Shown here: piece by piece, positions 8,772-16,124 of the stretch
Position numbering within the stretch: position 1 is the first letter of the stretch
Layout of the letters: every line of letters begins with the position of its first letter
Assembly: GCA_022828145.1 (NCBI GenBank)
Contig: JAJEJA010000015.1
Coordinates: forward strand, 1 to 64,000
Direction of reading: 5' to 3'
Origin: Candidatus Poribacteria bacterium
GTDB taxonomy: Bacteria > Poribacteria > WGA-4E > WGA-3G
Length of the DNA stretch: 64,000 bases
Notes under the pieces: generated by a model
Database searches by the model: none
Seen by the model: only the letters and a program-made list of their open reading frames with translations
What the model was told of the DNA's origin: nothing
Translations under genes and position numbers: made by a program

Positions 8772-10985
8772 TTAATCTCCTTTTTGATTGAATAGGGAAG
8801 CGAACTTCGCGTGAAGGTTCAGTTTGAGTTGATAAGATAACTTCCTCTGCTGTGCTTTCTTGCAGTATTTCTGCGATATAGCGGCATAGGCGTTGAGAAT
8901 ATCGTCAAAGAAAATTGTTAGTGACTCTTGCCCTTTGTCGGTGTGCCCCTTGCGGTCAGATATATCCAATTTGAGTGTGTCTTCCAACAATCGCTTCGCC
9001 TCAGCGTAACAGAAATAGTTGTCATCGTTGCAGTACATCGTAGCACGTGTGCCGGGAAGAACATCAGAGGCTTCATAATTGAAAAAACTCGGATTTACAA
9101 CTTTCTCAATAAGTTTTTTGACTTCCCGCTGCACTGTGTCAGGACTCTCCTTCTTTCTCAGTTCACCACGGAGATAGTCACAATAAGCATAAGTTAACCC
9201 TGTGAGAGCGGCTACATCACGATAAAATTCTGATTGTTTTGTCATCAGTTTATCTCCTTTTGAGGATTGTTCAAGTAAATCACAGTGTTTTTTACGGAGC
9301 TCCTCAAGACTCCGCTTTTCACTGTATGAACTGTCATAGAGCGGTGCGACTTCCGGGTATTCTGCAGTTACGAGTTTGTATATGGCAGAGATTACCTCGT
9401 CTTTCTGGATGAGTCGAATTGCTTGACCGAGTGGAATATTATCTTTGCTGTTTACGATGATGCGTGGCTTAAAACTCTCATTAAGGTAACTGAGCCAAAC
9501 CAAATGTCGCGTTGGTAACGAAATCTCCGATTCGCCTGCAAAGAGTGTAAACTGAGTCCTTTCGAGCGCGTTAGAAGGAAGCGTCTGTGCAACCCGCCAA
9601 AGAGTATACTGCACTTGTCCAATCTTTTCTGACACGGGTGCTGAACCTACAAAATCATTGCACTTAATCAGTAAATACCGTCCGGCAATTAGGTTCAATT
9701 CACCAAGTGTCAGCATTTGAAGGTATTTTTCAGTGGAAACCAATTTGTCCTCTTCGTCGAGATACGAAAGGCAAACGATGATCGATCCCTCTGCAAATTT
9801 AATCGGACAACCGAAAGCGACAGCCAGGCAATCAAAGCATATAGAGGGTTGAGCTTGTCCAGTGCCAGACTGCAATCTTTGTGAAGGATCTGAGAAAACA
9901 AACCTGTTTGCCTCCAATTTACCCTCAAAACCCCGGGTTTCGATTTTGGGAGGCAAATGTCTGCCGCAGCTGTAGCACCGATTTTTAGCTGTATCTCCAG
10001 CAGTATGTACGGAATCTTGTTCGATCTCGTCAATTGAAGCAAGTGGGCACTTTAGGGGTCGAATATGTTCGCTTAGAATGCCAATAATCTTATCTTCAAT
10101 TTTTCCTTTTTGGGAGCGAAGTTTTACTGTGCCGTAAGAAAATTGGGTTGAGCCAGTTCGGTTAAACCGGAGAGAAAGCCTCAAAGCCTCATCAAAAAGC
10201 CTTACTAATTTATCAGAACCTTGAGCATTTGTCTGCATTTCATTACGCAATTCGGTTAAAAGTCGCTTTAGTTCTTTTCTGTTTTCTATTGCAGCAGCCT
10301 TCCGATCTTCGTCCGTTTTGGCTTTTCTATAGTTGTCAGGGTACCGAACAACTCTTTCTTCAAGCGTAGCAATATAAAACGCAGCTTGCCAAAGTTTCAT
10401 ATCCTCTGTCACCGATGGAAAGTGAACATAGCCAAAACCTCTGTTAGTTAGTTTCATGCTATTCATGAACAGCGTAAAAGATTTATATAATTCCTCTTCC
10501 GAGTAAGCAAATTGAATGAATCGCTGCCATGCCTCTTCAAGTTGAAAATCTGTGTCCGGAATAAACAAAATGAACATCAGACGGTTTTCAGAAAGACGAA
10601 TAGCAAATTTATTTTTTTGTAGGTATTCTACGAACCGCTCAATTAGCGTGTCATAAGCAAGCCGAATCTGCATCTCTTGTGGTAGCACGGTGCGGTGATA
10701 ATTAAAAATTTTACCAATTGGATTTCCCCCAAACTGGATAACCTCGTTTTCATCTACAACAAGCTCTTTAATTGGATCTGTAGATTGTTTCTTATCATAA
10801 TGCTCCGCATCCCGGATTACCCGCAGGGCGTCCATATCGTTCCACCACCATTTAAGTTGATCATACTTGTTCTCGCGGTCCATCCGATGAACGAATGCCT
10901 TAAAATCCAATGTAGACTCACTTAGGTGTGTTGCCGCAAAGTGAGCAGCTAAAATTTTATCTCTTTGTTGATCATCTATAATCAT
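8772..10985 (-). CDS. Type I large subunit (Cas8 / HD-less Cas10d candidate)
   Basis: First gene of the operon; 737 residues, the size of a type I large subunit, which recognises the PAM and recruits the helicase-nuclease. Visible features are a helical N-terminus, two CxxC pairs forming a probable zinc finger (CYSCGRHLPP near 335 and CFDCLAVAFGC near 382), and a helical C-terminal third (about 590-737) resembling a small-subunit/Cas11-like bundle. I see no HD motif and no GGDD palm motif. With Csc2-like Cas7, Cas6 type and a WYL regulator nearby, an HD-less Cas10d is the best reading; Cas8b or a new family is possible. GAGG lies 8 nt before the ATG. Confidence 0.75.
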   Translation of the reverse strand: MIIDDQQRDKILAAHFAATHLSESTLDFKAFVHRMDRENKYDQLKWWWNDMDALRVIRDAEHYDKKQSTDPIKELVVDENEVIQFGGNPIGKIFNYHRTVLPQEMQIRLAYDTLIERFVEYLQKNKFAIRLSENRLMFILFIPDTDFQLEEAWQRFIQFAYSEEELYKSFTLFMNSMKLTNRGFGYVHFPSVTEDMKLWQAAFYIATLEERVVRYPDNYRKAKTDEDRKAAAIENRKELKRLLTELRNEMQTNAQGSDKLVRLFDEALRLSLRFNRTGSTQFSYGTVKLRSQKGKIEDKIIGILSEHIRPLKCPLASIDEIEQDSVHTAGDTAKNRCYSCGRHLPPKIETRGFEGKLEANRFVFSDPSQRLQSGTGQAQPSICFDCLAVAFGCPIKFAEGSIIVCLSYLDEEDKLVSTEKYLQMLTLGELNLIAGRYLLIKCNDFVGSAPVSEKIGQVQYTLWRVAQTLPSNALERTQFTLFAGESEISLPTRHLVWLSYLNESFKPRIIVNSKDNIPLGQAIRLIQKDEVISAIYKLVTAEYPEVAPLYDSSYSEKRSLEELRKKHCDLLEQSSKGDKLMTKQSEFYRDVAALTGLTYAYCDYLRGELRKKESPDTVQREVKKLIEKVVNPSFFNYEASDVLPGTRATMYCNDDNYFCYAEAKRLLEDTLKLDISDRKGHTDKGQESLTIFFDDILNAYAAISQKYCKKAQQRKLSYQLKLNLHAKFASLFNQKGD

Positions 10986-11020
10986 CTTAAAACCTCACTT
11001 CCAATTCGCATTATTTTTTA

Positions 11021-11029
11021 AGTATACCA
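11021..11029 (-). promoter_or_regulatory. Extended -10 promoter of the cas operon
   Basis: Minus-strand TGG-TATACT is an extended -10 element. Transcription would begin near 11014, giving a leader of about 30 nt to the large-subunit ATG at 10985. No good -35 is present (GGTTTG at 17 nt), which suits a promoter relying on the TGn element or on a regulator. Confidence 0.6.
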
Positions 11030-11035
11030 CACCAC

Positions 11036-11057
11036 CAGTCACACAAACCTGTGTCTG
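11036..11057. promoter_or_regulatory. Operator-like palindrome over the cas -35 region
   Basis: CAGTCACA, 6 nt, TGTGTCTG: arms match at 7 of 8 positions. It sits where the -35 of the cas promoter would be, so a bound repressor would block it. A half-site CAGACAC recurs at 11144-11150, next to the start of the divergent RNA. The nearby WYL regulator is the obvious candidate ligand; this is inference. Confidence 0.35.
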
Positions 11058-11110
11058 TTCAAAAAAATCGCGCTTAATTTTTGTACAATTGCCTTTTTTT
11101 CCCAAAAAAC

Positions 11111-11139
11111 TTGACACCACGTGCAAAAAAGTATATACT
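11111..11139 (+). promoter_or_regulatory. Consensus sigma-70 promoter for the tandem RNA
   Basis: TTGACA at 11111-11116, a 17-nt spacer and TATACT at 11134-11139 on the plus strand, opposite to all neighbouring genes. The start would be near 11146. No protein gene follows on this strand; the structured two-unit element does. Confidence 0.75.
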
Positions 11140-11145
11140 ATAACA

Positions 11146-11360
11146 GACACCAGAAGTAAAATAGCAGCCGAAAACTGTTGCGTATGCCATGCTGCTTGCT
11201 GACCGTTCAGCAAGATAGGTTGCCCACCTTTTTTCATGGTGGTTTTCTGTCGAAGACCAGAAGTAAAAGCGTAGCCGAAAACTGTTGCGTATGCCGTGCT
11301 GTCTCCCAGACGGCTGGGAGAATAGGTTACCCACCTCTACACCGAGGTGGTTTTCTGTTT
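11146..11360 (+). ncRNA. Unrecognised structured RNA made of two tandem units
   Basis: Two units of about 107 nt (near 11149-11250 and 11256-11357) follow a consensus promoter. Each has a conserved stretch starting GCCGAAAACTGTTGCGTATG, then an 8-bp hairpin with a 4-nt loop, then ATAGGTT, then a CCACC/GGTGG hairpin and TTTTCTGT. The first hairpin differs almost completely in sequence between units (11195-11214 versus 11302-11321): 6 of 8 base pairs change yet all stay paired. The second is 11224-11242 and 11331-11350, and the last is followed by TTTTCTGTTTT like an intrinsic terminator. I do not recognise the family. No open reading frame in it looks coding. Confidence 0.7.
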
Positions 11361-11361
11361 T
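11331..11361 (+). terminator. Probable intrinsic terminator of the tandem RNA
   Basis: 7-bp stem CCACCTC / GAGGTGG with a 6-nt loop, then TTTTCTGTTTT. It converges with the end of the WYL regulator gene and could act on both strands. Confidence 0.55.
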
Positions 11362-11365
11362 AAAC

Positions 11366-11405
11366 TTTTTCATCCATCCTTCCATTATCTTCCACCCTTC
11401 AATCT
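11366..11405. repeat. Dispersed G/A-rich GGAAG-type repeat
   Basis: Pyrimidine-rich on the plus strand (TTTCATCCATCCTTCCATTA and on). Same kind of tract as at 1862-1896 and 19517-19551. It overlaps the last codons of the WYL regulator gene. Confidence 0.6.
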
Positions 11406-12370
11406 TCCGTATACAATGCCACCATCTCGCGTGCTGTTCGAGCAACCCATTCTCGTAATGCCTTCGGTTTAACGACTTCAGCTTCATGTCCCCAACGCAA
11501 CACCCACCATCCGATTTCGTGCCAGCCAGCGACGGTTGCCTCAAAACGAAGCGTGCCATTATCCAATTCCTGCAGCTGCTGCGTCGGATGCCAATTCACC
11601 TCCCGAATCAGCGGAGCGATACGTGGGGCAAACAGGATGACAACATGTGTGTCCGGTCCGAGCATAACATCCCAACTTTTATCAAGATATTTCTGCACAG
11701 AGAAATCTTCAGGGATAGTATAACCCGCATGTGTCATATTAAGTGAATCAATACGGTTGATACGAAAGGTGAGAATCTGTTCGAACGTTTCAGATCGTCC
11801 AATGACATACCACGCCCGTTTGCGAAACAACACAGCATAAGGTGCAAGCCGATGGCGAACCTTCGTGCCACTGCTAAAAGAATTATACTCTATAGTGACC
11901 CGTGTCTTTTCTCGGATTGCTTGGTATAGCATCTCTTTACACTGATCATCTTCATCAGTCGGACTAACTTGTTGTGGTGGTACTTCAATCTGTGAGACAA
12001 TTTGGTTTAAGGTATCGTTTGTCTGTTTCGGTAAACCGGAAGTAATCTTATGAATTGCACTATTCAGCATCTCAATTGATTGTTTACCCTCCGTTGCCCG
12101 ATAAAAACTCGCTGCGGTAACCAGTGCAAGTGCTTCTTTAAGATCAAGGTTGAGTGGGGGCAGGAAAAACTCGGATATCATCTCGTATCCTTGTTTACCA
12201 CGTGGCACAATCATGATTTCCATATCGCGCAAAAGGTCAATATCACGCTGGATGGTCGTTTTGTTGACTTCAAAACGTTCTGCTAACCGAGGACGGGTCC
12301 ATTTACAAGGTTGACTATGGATAAGACGCGCAACTTCAATGATGCGCGCCATCTGTTTTTTGCGGTACAT
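11399..12370 (-). CDS. WYL-domain transcriptional regulator
   Basis: Predicted DNA-binding regulator of 323 residues: an N-terminal winged helix of the HTH_11/DeoR type (RPRLAERFEVNKTTIQRDID, about 26-45), a WYL domain in the middle (about 150-215, with RAWYVIGRSE and FRINRID), and a C-terminal WCX-like extension (WHPTQQLQEL to HEIGWWVLRWG). WYL proteins sense ligands, often nucleic acids or nucleotides, and commonly sit next to CRISPR-Cas loci; in Synechocystis PCC 6803 a WYL protein represses the type I-D array. The gene points the same way as the cas operon with the tandem RNA between them. I take ATG 12370; a TTG four codons upstream is also open. Confidence 0.9.
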   Translation of the reverse strand: MYRKKQMARIIEVARLIHSQPCKWTRPRLAERFEVNKTTIQRDIDLLRDMEIMIVPRGKQGYEMISEFFLPPLNLDLKEALALVTAASFYRATEGKQSIEMLNSAIHKITSGLPKQTNDTLNQIVSQIEVPPQQVSPTDEDDQCKEMLYQAIREKTRVTIEYNSFSSGTKVRHRLAPYAVLFRKRAWYVIGRSETFEQILTFRINRIDSLNMTHAGYTIPEDFSVQKYLDKSWDVMLGPDTHVVILFAPRIAPLIREVNWHPTQQLQELDNGTLRFEATVAGWHEIGWWVLRWGHEAEVVKPKALREWVARTAREMVALYTED

Positions 12371-12442
12371 AATGTCTCTCAAATATAGTCATATTAAAAT
12401 AGTATACACCATTTCATAAAGATGCATAAGTCCTGATTAACT

Positions 12443-13540
12443 TTATTGCATCCGCCTAATCCGTGCAGGTGTATCATCACCCCGAATCTCAGATGAAAGG
12501 ATACGCAAACTCCTATCCTCAATCGGTAATGCCACCTTCACACCACCACGGCGATGCGACTCACGCAGGGCAATAGCGACCTCTAACGCTGCCCGACCAT
12601 CTTCACCGGAACATTTCGGCGAACCGCCATTCTCAATGGCACTGATGATGTCGTCAAGAATGTCCAACCCCATCCCTTGCATCCGGACCGGATACGGAAA
12701 CGGACATGTTGCGGGTATACCCCGTCCTCTCCGACCCCCGGGGAGTATGCGTATCAACTCGAACTTTTCAGCATTATTGATAGAACGAATCCGTCCACTT
12801 GTACCGATGACATCTACCTCCCACGGTGCTGCGCCACAGGCAGTGCTTCGGAAATATGCTCGGACACCGTTATCAAACACGAGATAGCCGTTTCCCATCA
12901 GGTCGTTTTCACCTGCTGCTGCGTCGTCAGATTGCATTTCACCGAAGACCCATGCCACATTGCCACCCGCCATATACCGTAGAATATCAATCGCGTGGCT
13001 GCCGTTATGGGATAGACCGCACTGTGCATAAACGGTTACCTGCAGCACATTACCAATTTCACCTTCATCAATGAGTTTTCTCGCCTCGCTAAAGAAGGGG
13101 TTCCAACGTCTTGCACAGTTTATTGCCATCACAACACTGTTCTCTTGACAGGCATCTACCATCGTATCCGCTTCTTCAAGACTGAGCGAAATCGGTTTTT
13201 CTGCCCAGATACCTTTTACACCTGCGCGTGCCACATCCTGCACGATTGTAGAACGCACACGTGCTGTTGTGCATATACTGACAAGATCAAGGTTTTCCTT
13301 TTCTAACATCTCACGATAATCGCTATAGATATGATCCGAACTAAGTCCCCAGCGTTCACCGAAGATTTCAGCCTGTTCAGCGTGTAAATCAGCACCTGCA
13401 ACCAATTCGGTTTTCGGTGATGTCACATAACTCGGAGCATGACAGTAAGGTAGAAAGAGGGAACCCCCTTGTGTGATTTCATCGTCAAAAGTACTCCCCA
13501 TGCGTCCTAAACCTATTACACCTGCACGATATGTTGACAT
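12443..13540 (-). CDS. Gfo/Idh/MocA family NAD(P)-dependent oxidoreductase
   Basis: 365-residue dehydrogenase of the glucose-fructose/inositol dehydrogenase family. The N-terminal Rossmann fold shows GLGRMG (about 10-15); AEKPISLSLEEAD near 130 holds the catalytic Lys of the EKP motif; the C-terminal beta-sheet domain includes the conserved HAIDILRYMAG stretch with the probable catalytic His-Asp. The substrate is probably a sugar or inositol derivative but cannot be named. AAGGAG precedes the ATG. It stands alone between the WYL regulator and the NUDIX gene, both on the same strand, 72 bp and 33 bp away. Confidence 0.9.
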   Translation of the reverse strand: MSTYRAGVIGLGRMGSTFDDEITQGGSLFLPYCHAPSYVTSPKTELVAGADLHAEQAEIFGERWGLSSDHIYSDYREMLEKENLDLVSICTTARVRSTIVQDVARAGVKGIWAEKPISLSLEEADTMVDACQENSVVMAINCARRWNPFFSEARKLIDEGEIGNVLQVTVYAQCGLSHNGSHAIDILRYMAGGNVAWVFGEMQSDDAAAGENDLMGNGYLVFDNGVRAYFRSTACGAAPWEVDVIGTSGRIRSINNAEKFELIRILPGGRRGRGIPATCPFPYPVRMQGMGLDILDDIISAIENGGSPKCSGEDGRAALEVAIALRESHRRGGVKVALPIEDRSLRILSSEIRGDDTPARIRRMQ

Positions 13541-13573
13541 GTTATTCTCCTTCGTAAAATGTTGTTCCCGTAT

Positions 13574-14212
13574 TTATATATCAAGTAGTTTCTCATAGAC
13601 AAGAGCCAGCCATTTGTCTTGTGGCGGTATAAGGTGGGGTTTTGGTTTAAGCGGTGTCCAAAAAGGCTTAAAGATGTAATCTCTATCACTCTTCAATTCC
13701 CAAGTATCCGCAGTTTTTTCATCTGTGGACAGATGGAAAAAATGCCTTCTTTTCTGATCACTTATATTTTCAGTCGGTACCCACCCATCAATGATGTAGT
13801 CAATGCATTTCGGTTTGAAGTGTTCGTCAAATTCATATTCAATGTAAGTAACGTGTGTGAAGTTATTGTGGGTAGAACGGTAATCAACAGTGAGTCCTCT
13901 TGTCAGTTTTTCTTTGTAAGGCACAGCGTTTAAATCTGGTTTGATATAGACTTCGGTAGTATTTATGATTATCCGTTGATGTGCGTTCAGTTCATTCTCC
14001 ATACACCCGAGATATGCTTCAATTTTTACGTGTTGTAATCCAGTTTCTTCATAGGTTTCACGGACTACTGTCGACTGAATATCTTCACCTGGTTCCACGC
14101 TCCCCGCTGGGATTTGGATACCTGCCGTTGGGTGTTTGAATACAAGCAAGGACTTCACTCCGTTTCTTTCTTGTGTGATGAATGCGGAGACTTTTTCTAT
14201 GGATTCATGCAT
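13574..14212 (-). CDS. NUDIX hydrolase
   Basis: 212-residue NUDIX-family pyrophosphohydrolase. The catalytic box is complete: Gly of AGSVEPGED, then RETYEETGL, matching G-x5-E-x7-REUxEExGU at about 37-59. The C-terminal 80 residues (DGWVPTENISDQKRRHFFHL and on) are an extension I do not recognise, longer than simple MutT. Substrate unknown; possibly a nucleotide derivative. It lies between a sugar dehydrogenase and a possible defence pair, so context gives little. The downstream gap to 14496 holds only palindromic repeats. Confidence 0.88.
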   Translation of the reverse strand: MHESIEKVSAFITQERNGVKSLLVFKHPTAGIQIPAGSVEPGEDIQSTVVRETYEETGLQHVKIEAYLGCMENELNAHQRIIINTTEVYIKPDLNAVPYKEKLTRGLTVDYRSTHNNFTHVTYIEYEFDEHFKPKCIDYIIDGWVPTENISDQKRRHFFHLSTDEKTADTWELKSDRDYIFKPFWTPLKPKPHLIPPQDKWLALVYEKLLDI

Positions 14213-14254
14213 TGTATTTTTCTAAAGGTCAGGACTTACGCAATACTTTCTTTT

Positions 14255-14281
14255 GTAGCATAACCTGTTAGGTTGTGCTAC
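14255..14281. repeat. GTAGCA...TGCTAC palindromic repeat
   Basis: GTAGCATAACCT-GTT-AGGTTGTGCTAC is an almost perfect hairpin, a variant of the GTAGCACATTCTGTTAGATTGTGC unit found in tandem at 17467-17632 and 33066-33217. The 284-bp gap from 14213 to 14496 holds nothing else I can assign, apart from a short CAGGCCGGTAGGTT match (14407-14420) to the element at 17658. Confidence 0.6.
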
Positions 14282-14496
14282 CAGAACCATCTGTGTTTTT
14301 CCAAGAACTCACATCTAACGGAACGTACTTCGCTCAAAACTGCGTAAGCTCTGAAGGTTTTAAGCGTTGTCTAATTTAACGTGGGTTTGATAAATCAGAT
14401 TTTCCCAGGCCGGTAGGTTTATGCAAGTGATATTTTGGGAAAAATGAAGTCCATATTCCTATTATCAAACTCACGTTAATTTATGAGGTAACCTGA

Positions 14497-14952
14497 TTAC
14501 GAAACAGAATCAACATCTAACATAGCGCGTGGTCCATCAATATCATTTTGATCCAACATTCTACGGTATCTGCTCTCTTTTCTGATTGGTTCAGTTCTGT
14601 TTGTAGATAGCCAGTGATAACTACTACGATCCTTTAATACTTCAAGGTCTTCTGCTGAAGACTTAAGCCATTGTCTTAACCATTTAACTTTTTTGATGAT
14701 GTTTTCTACTTCACTTGTTTTGCCTTGATGAACTTCAACATAATAAATTTTGTCTTTATAACCGAAAACATAGTCCCAACGAGGTGCATTCGGATAACGG
14801 TTTTTGAGACAGGTATCTATATCAACACTTCCTTTCAAATCACGTGTCGTGTGAGCTTTTATCTTACTGCTATTTTTGCCTAATGCTTGTAATCCATCTT
14901 TCAAGCAGTCGCTGATTTCGGTTATACTTTGAACTGCGATGCGAAAACTCAC
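14497..14952 (-). CDS. Small protein coupled to an ATPase, possible PD-(D/E)xK nuclease fold
   Basis: 151-residue protein of unknown function. The segment RWDYVFGYKDKIYYVEVHQG (about 60-79) has the shape of a restriction-endonuclease core: Asp, a short hairpin, then a strand with Glu-x-His, where His would replace the usual Lys. This is a pattern reading, not a family match. The start is GTG at 14952, inside the GTGA shared with the stop codon of the upstream ATPase gene, with GGAGG 8 nt before it, so the two are translationally coupled. Coupled ATPase + small effector pairs are common in phage defence (Septu, PARIS, AbiL-type), and this pair lies 2.5 kb from the CRISPR locus. A toxin or regulator role is equally possible. 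Confidence 0.7.
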   Translation of the reverse strand: MSFRIAVQSITEISDCLKDGLQALGKNSSKIKAHTTRDLKGSVDIDTCLKNRYPNAPRWDYVFGYKDKIYYVEVHQGKTSEVENIIKKVKWLRQWLKSSAEDLEVLKDRSSYHWLSTNRTEPIRKESRYRRMLDQNDIDGPRAMLDVDSVS

Positions 14953-16100
14953 AAATCTGCCCTCCACATAGCTTCAGAAACGACTTCAGAAACTTTAGAA
15001 CTGAATGCTGTTAACCCACCAAAATCTGATACTGCTTCATCAGGATCTTCAGCATCTAACGTTGAAATATCTTTGACATGGACAATCTTGTCTTGCTGAG
15101 CAAAATAATAGGTTTTGAACGTTTTTTCTAACGCCGTTTCTGCTAAAGGTCTTGAAAAGTAATTTGGTTTCAAATCCAACACTTTCAATAGCTGTGTTGG
15201 TTCAGCACCTGCTTTAACCAGATATTGAATTGCCCACACTAATTCCAAAACTTGCGAAGAATGCGTTGACACGATGACTTTATACCCGCGTCTCATAAGT
15301 TCCAAAAAAACAGTGAGTAGTGCTGAAATTGCTTTGGAGTGTAACCCTATTTCAGGTTCCTCAATAACAACCCAATTGATGCTATTTTTTTTCTGTTCCC
15401 CACCCGAGGGCATTAATCGGTATAATCCCATCAACAGTGGCACAAATTCCCGCTGACCAGTTGACCACACCATAAATGGCAATTGGGTACCCGCAACGTC
15501 TAAGACAATCCGTTTCCGCAAACCGGAACGATCCAATTTTACTTTAGCCCCTTTAAAAATGCTTTCTCCAATTGCATCACGTATCATTTTGTTCATACGC
15601 CCGGTGTGCGGAAATATATCACCTTTACTAAACTCTAAACTCGTTTCTAATAATAGACGCAGATGTTCACTAAATTGCTTAACAACATAGGGGTCACCGA
15701 TAGCGTAGTCAGTAAAAGGACGGGGCCACCCGTCTTTGAGTGTCATTGCTCGGTGTGCAGGAATCAGGAGGAAGTTTTCCGCTTTTTTCCTGTCTTTTTT
15801 AGACAAAGCTTTGTCAAGTTCAAAATCCTCGTCGTCAACGACAATTTTAGTAGTATTGTCCCAAATACCGTCCATCCCTTCACCGAAATAGAGTGATAAA
15901 AAATCATTTTTATTCTCATGCCAATCAAAACCGTGTTTTCTAAGGGTCTTCGTAATATCACCGATGTCTAAAACTAACTTTACAAGTTGGAGCAGAATGC
16001 TCTTTCCACTCGCTTGTTCACCGACAAATACTGTTAGATCCCCGAATGTAATGTCAGCTTCTTGAATTTGTCCTAATGAAGTAACTGTAAGACGTTTCAT
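14949..16100 (-). CDS. AAA_21/SMC-like ATPase of a two-gene module
   Basis: 383-residue ABC-type ATPase of the RecF/OLD-like AAA_21 group. Walker A is GEQASGKS at about 27-34, Walker B VVIEEPEIGLHSKA near 243-256, and the H-loop VSTHSSQVLELVWA near 280. Residues 90-200 form an insert. No TOPRIM domain follows, so it is not a complete OLD nuclease. The partner encoded immediately downstream overlaps it by 4 bp. ATPases of this type act as sensors or motors in Septu, PARIS, retron and Gabija-like defence, but also in other roles. AAGGAG 9 nt upstream supports the ATG. Confidence 0.85.
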   Translation of the reverse strand: MKRLTVTSLGQIQEADITFGDLTVFVGEQASGKSILLQLVKLVLDIGDITKTLRKHGFDWHENKNDFLSLYFGEGMDGIWDNTTKIVVDDEDFELDKALSKKDRKKAENFLLIPAHRAMTLKDGWPRPFTDYAIGDPYVVKQFSEHLRLLLETSLEFSKGDIFPHTGRMNKMIRDAIGESIFKGAKVKLDRSGLRKRIVLDVAGTQLPFMVWSTGQREFVPLLMGLYRLMPSGGEQKKNSINWVVIEEPEIGLHSKAISALLTVFLELMRRGYKVIVSTHSSQVLELVWAIQYLVKAGAEPTQLLKVLDLKPNYFSRPLAETALEKTFKTYYFAQQDKIVHVKDISTLDAEDPDEAVSDFGGLTAFSSKVSEVVSEAMWRADL

Positions 16101-16124
16101 GGATACCTACTCCTTTTTAGTTGA

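Noticed and set aside
11074..11559. A 161-codon minus-strand frame over the tandem RNA
   Set aside because: It is antisense to the promoter-driven structured RNA, overlaps the WYL gene in another frame and shows no protein family features.
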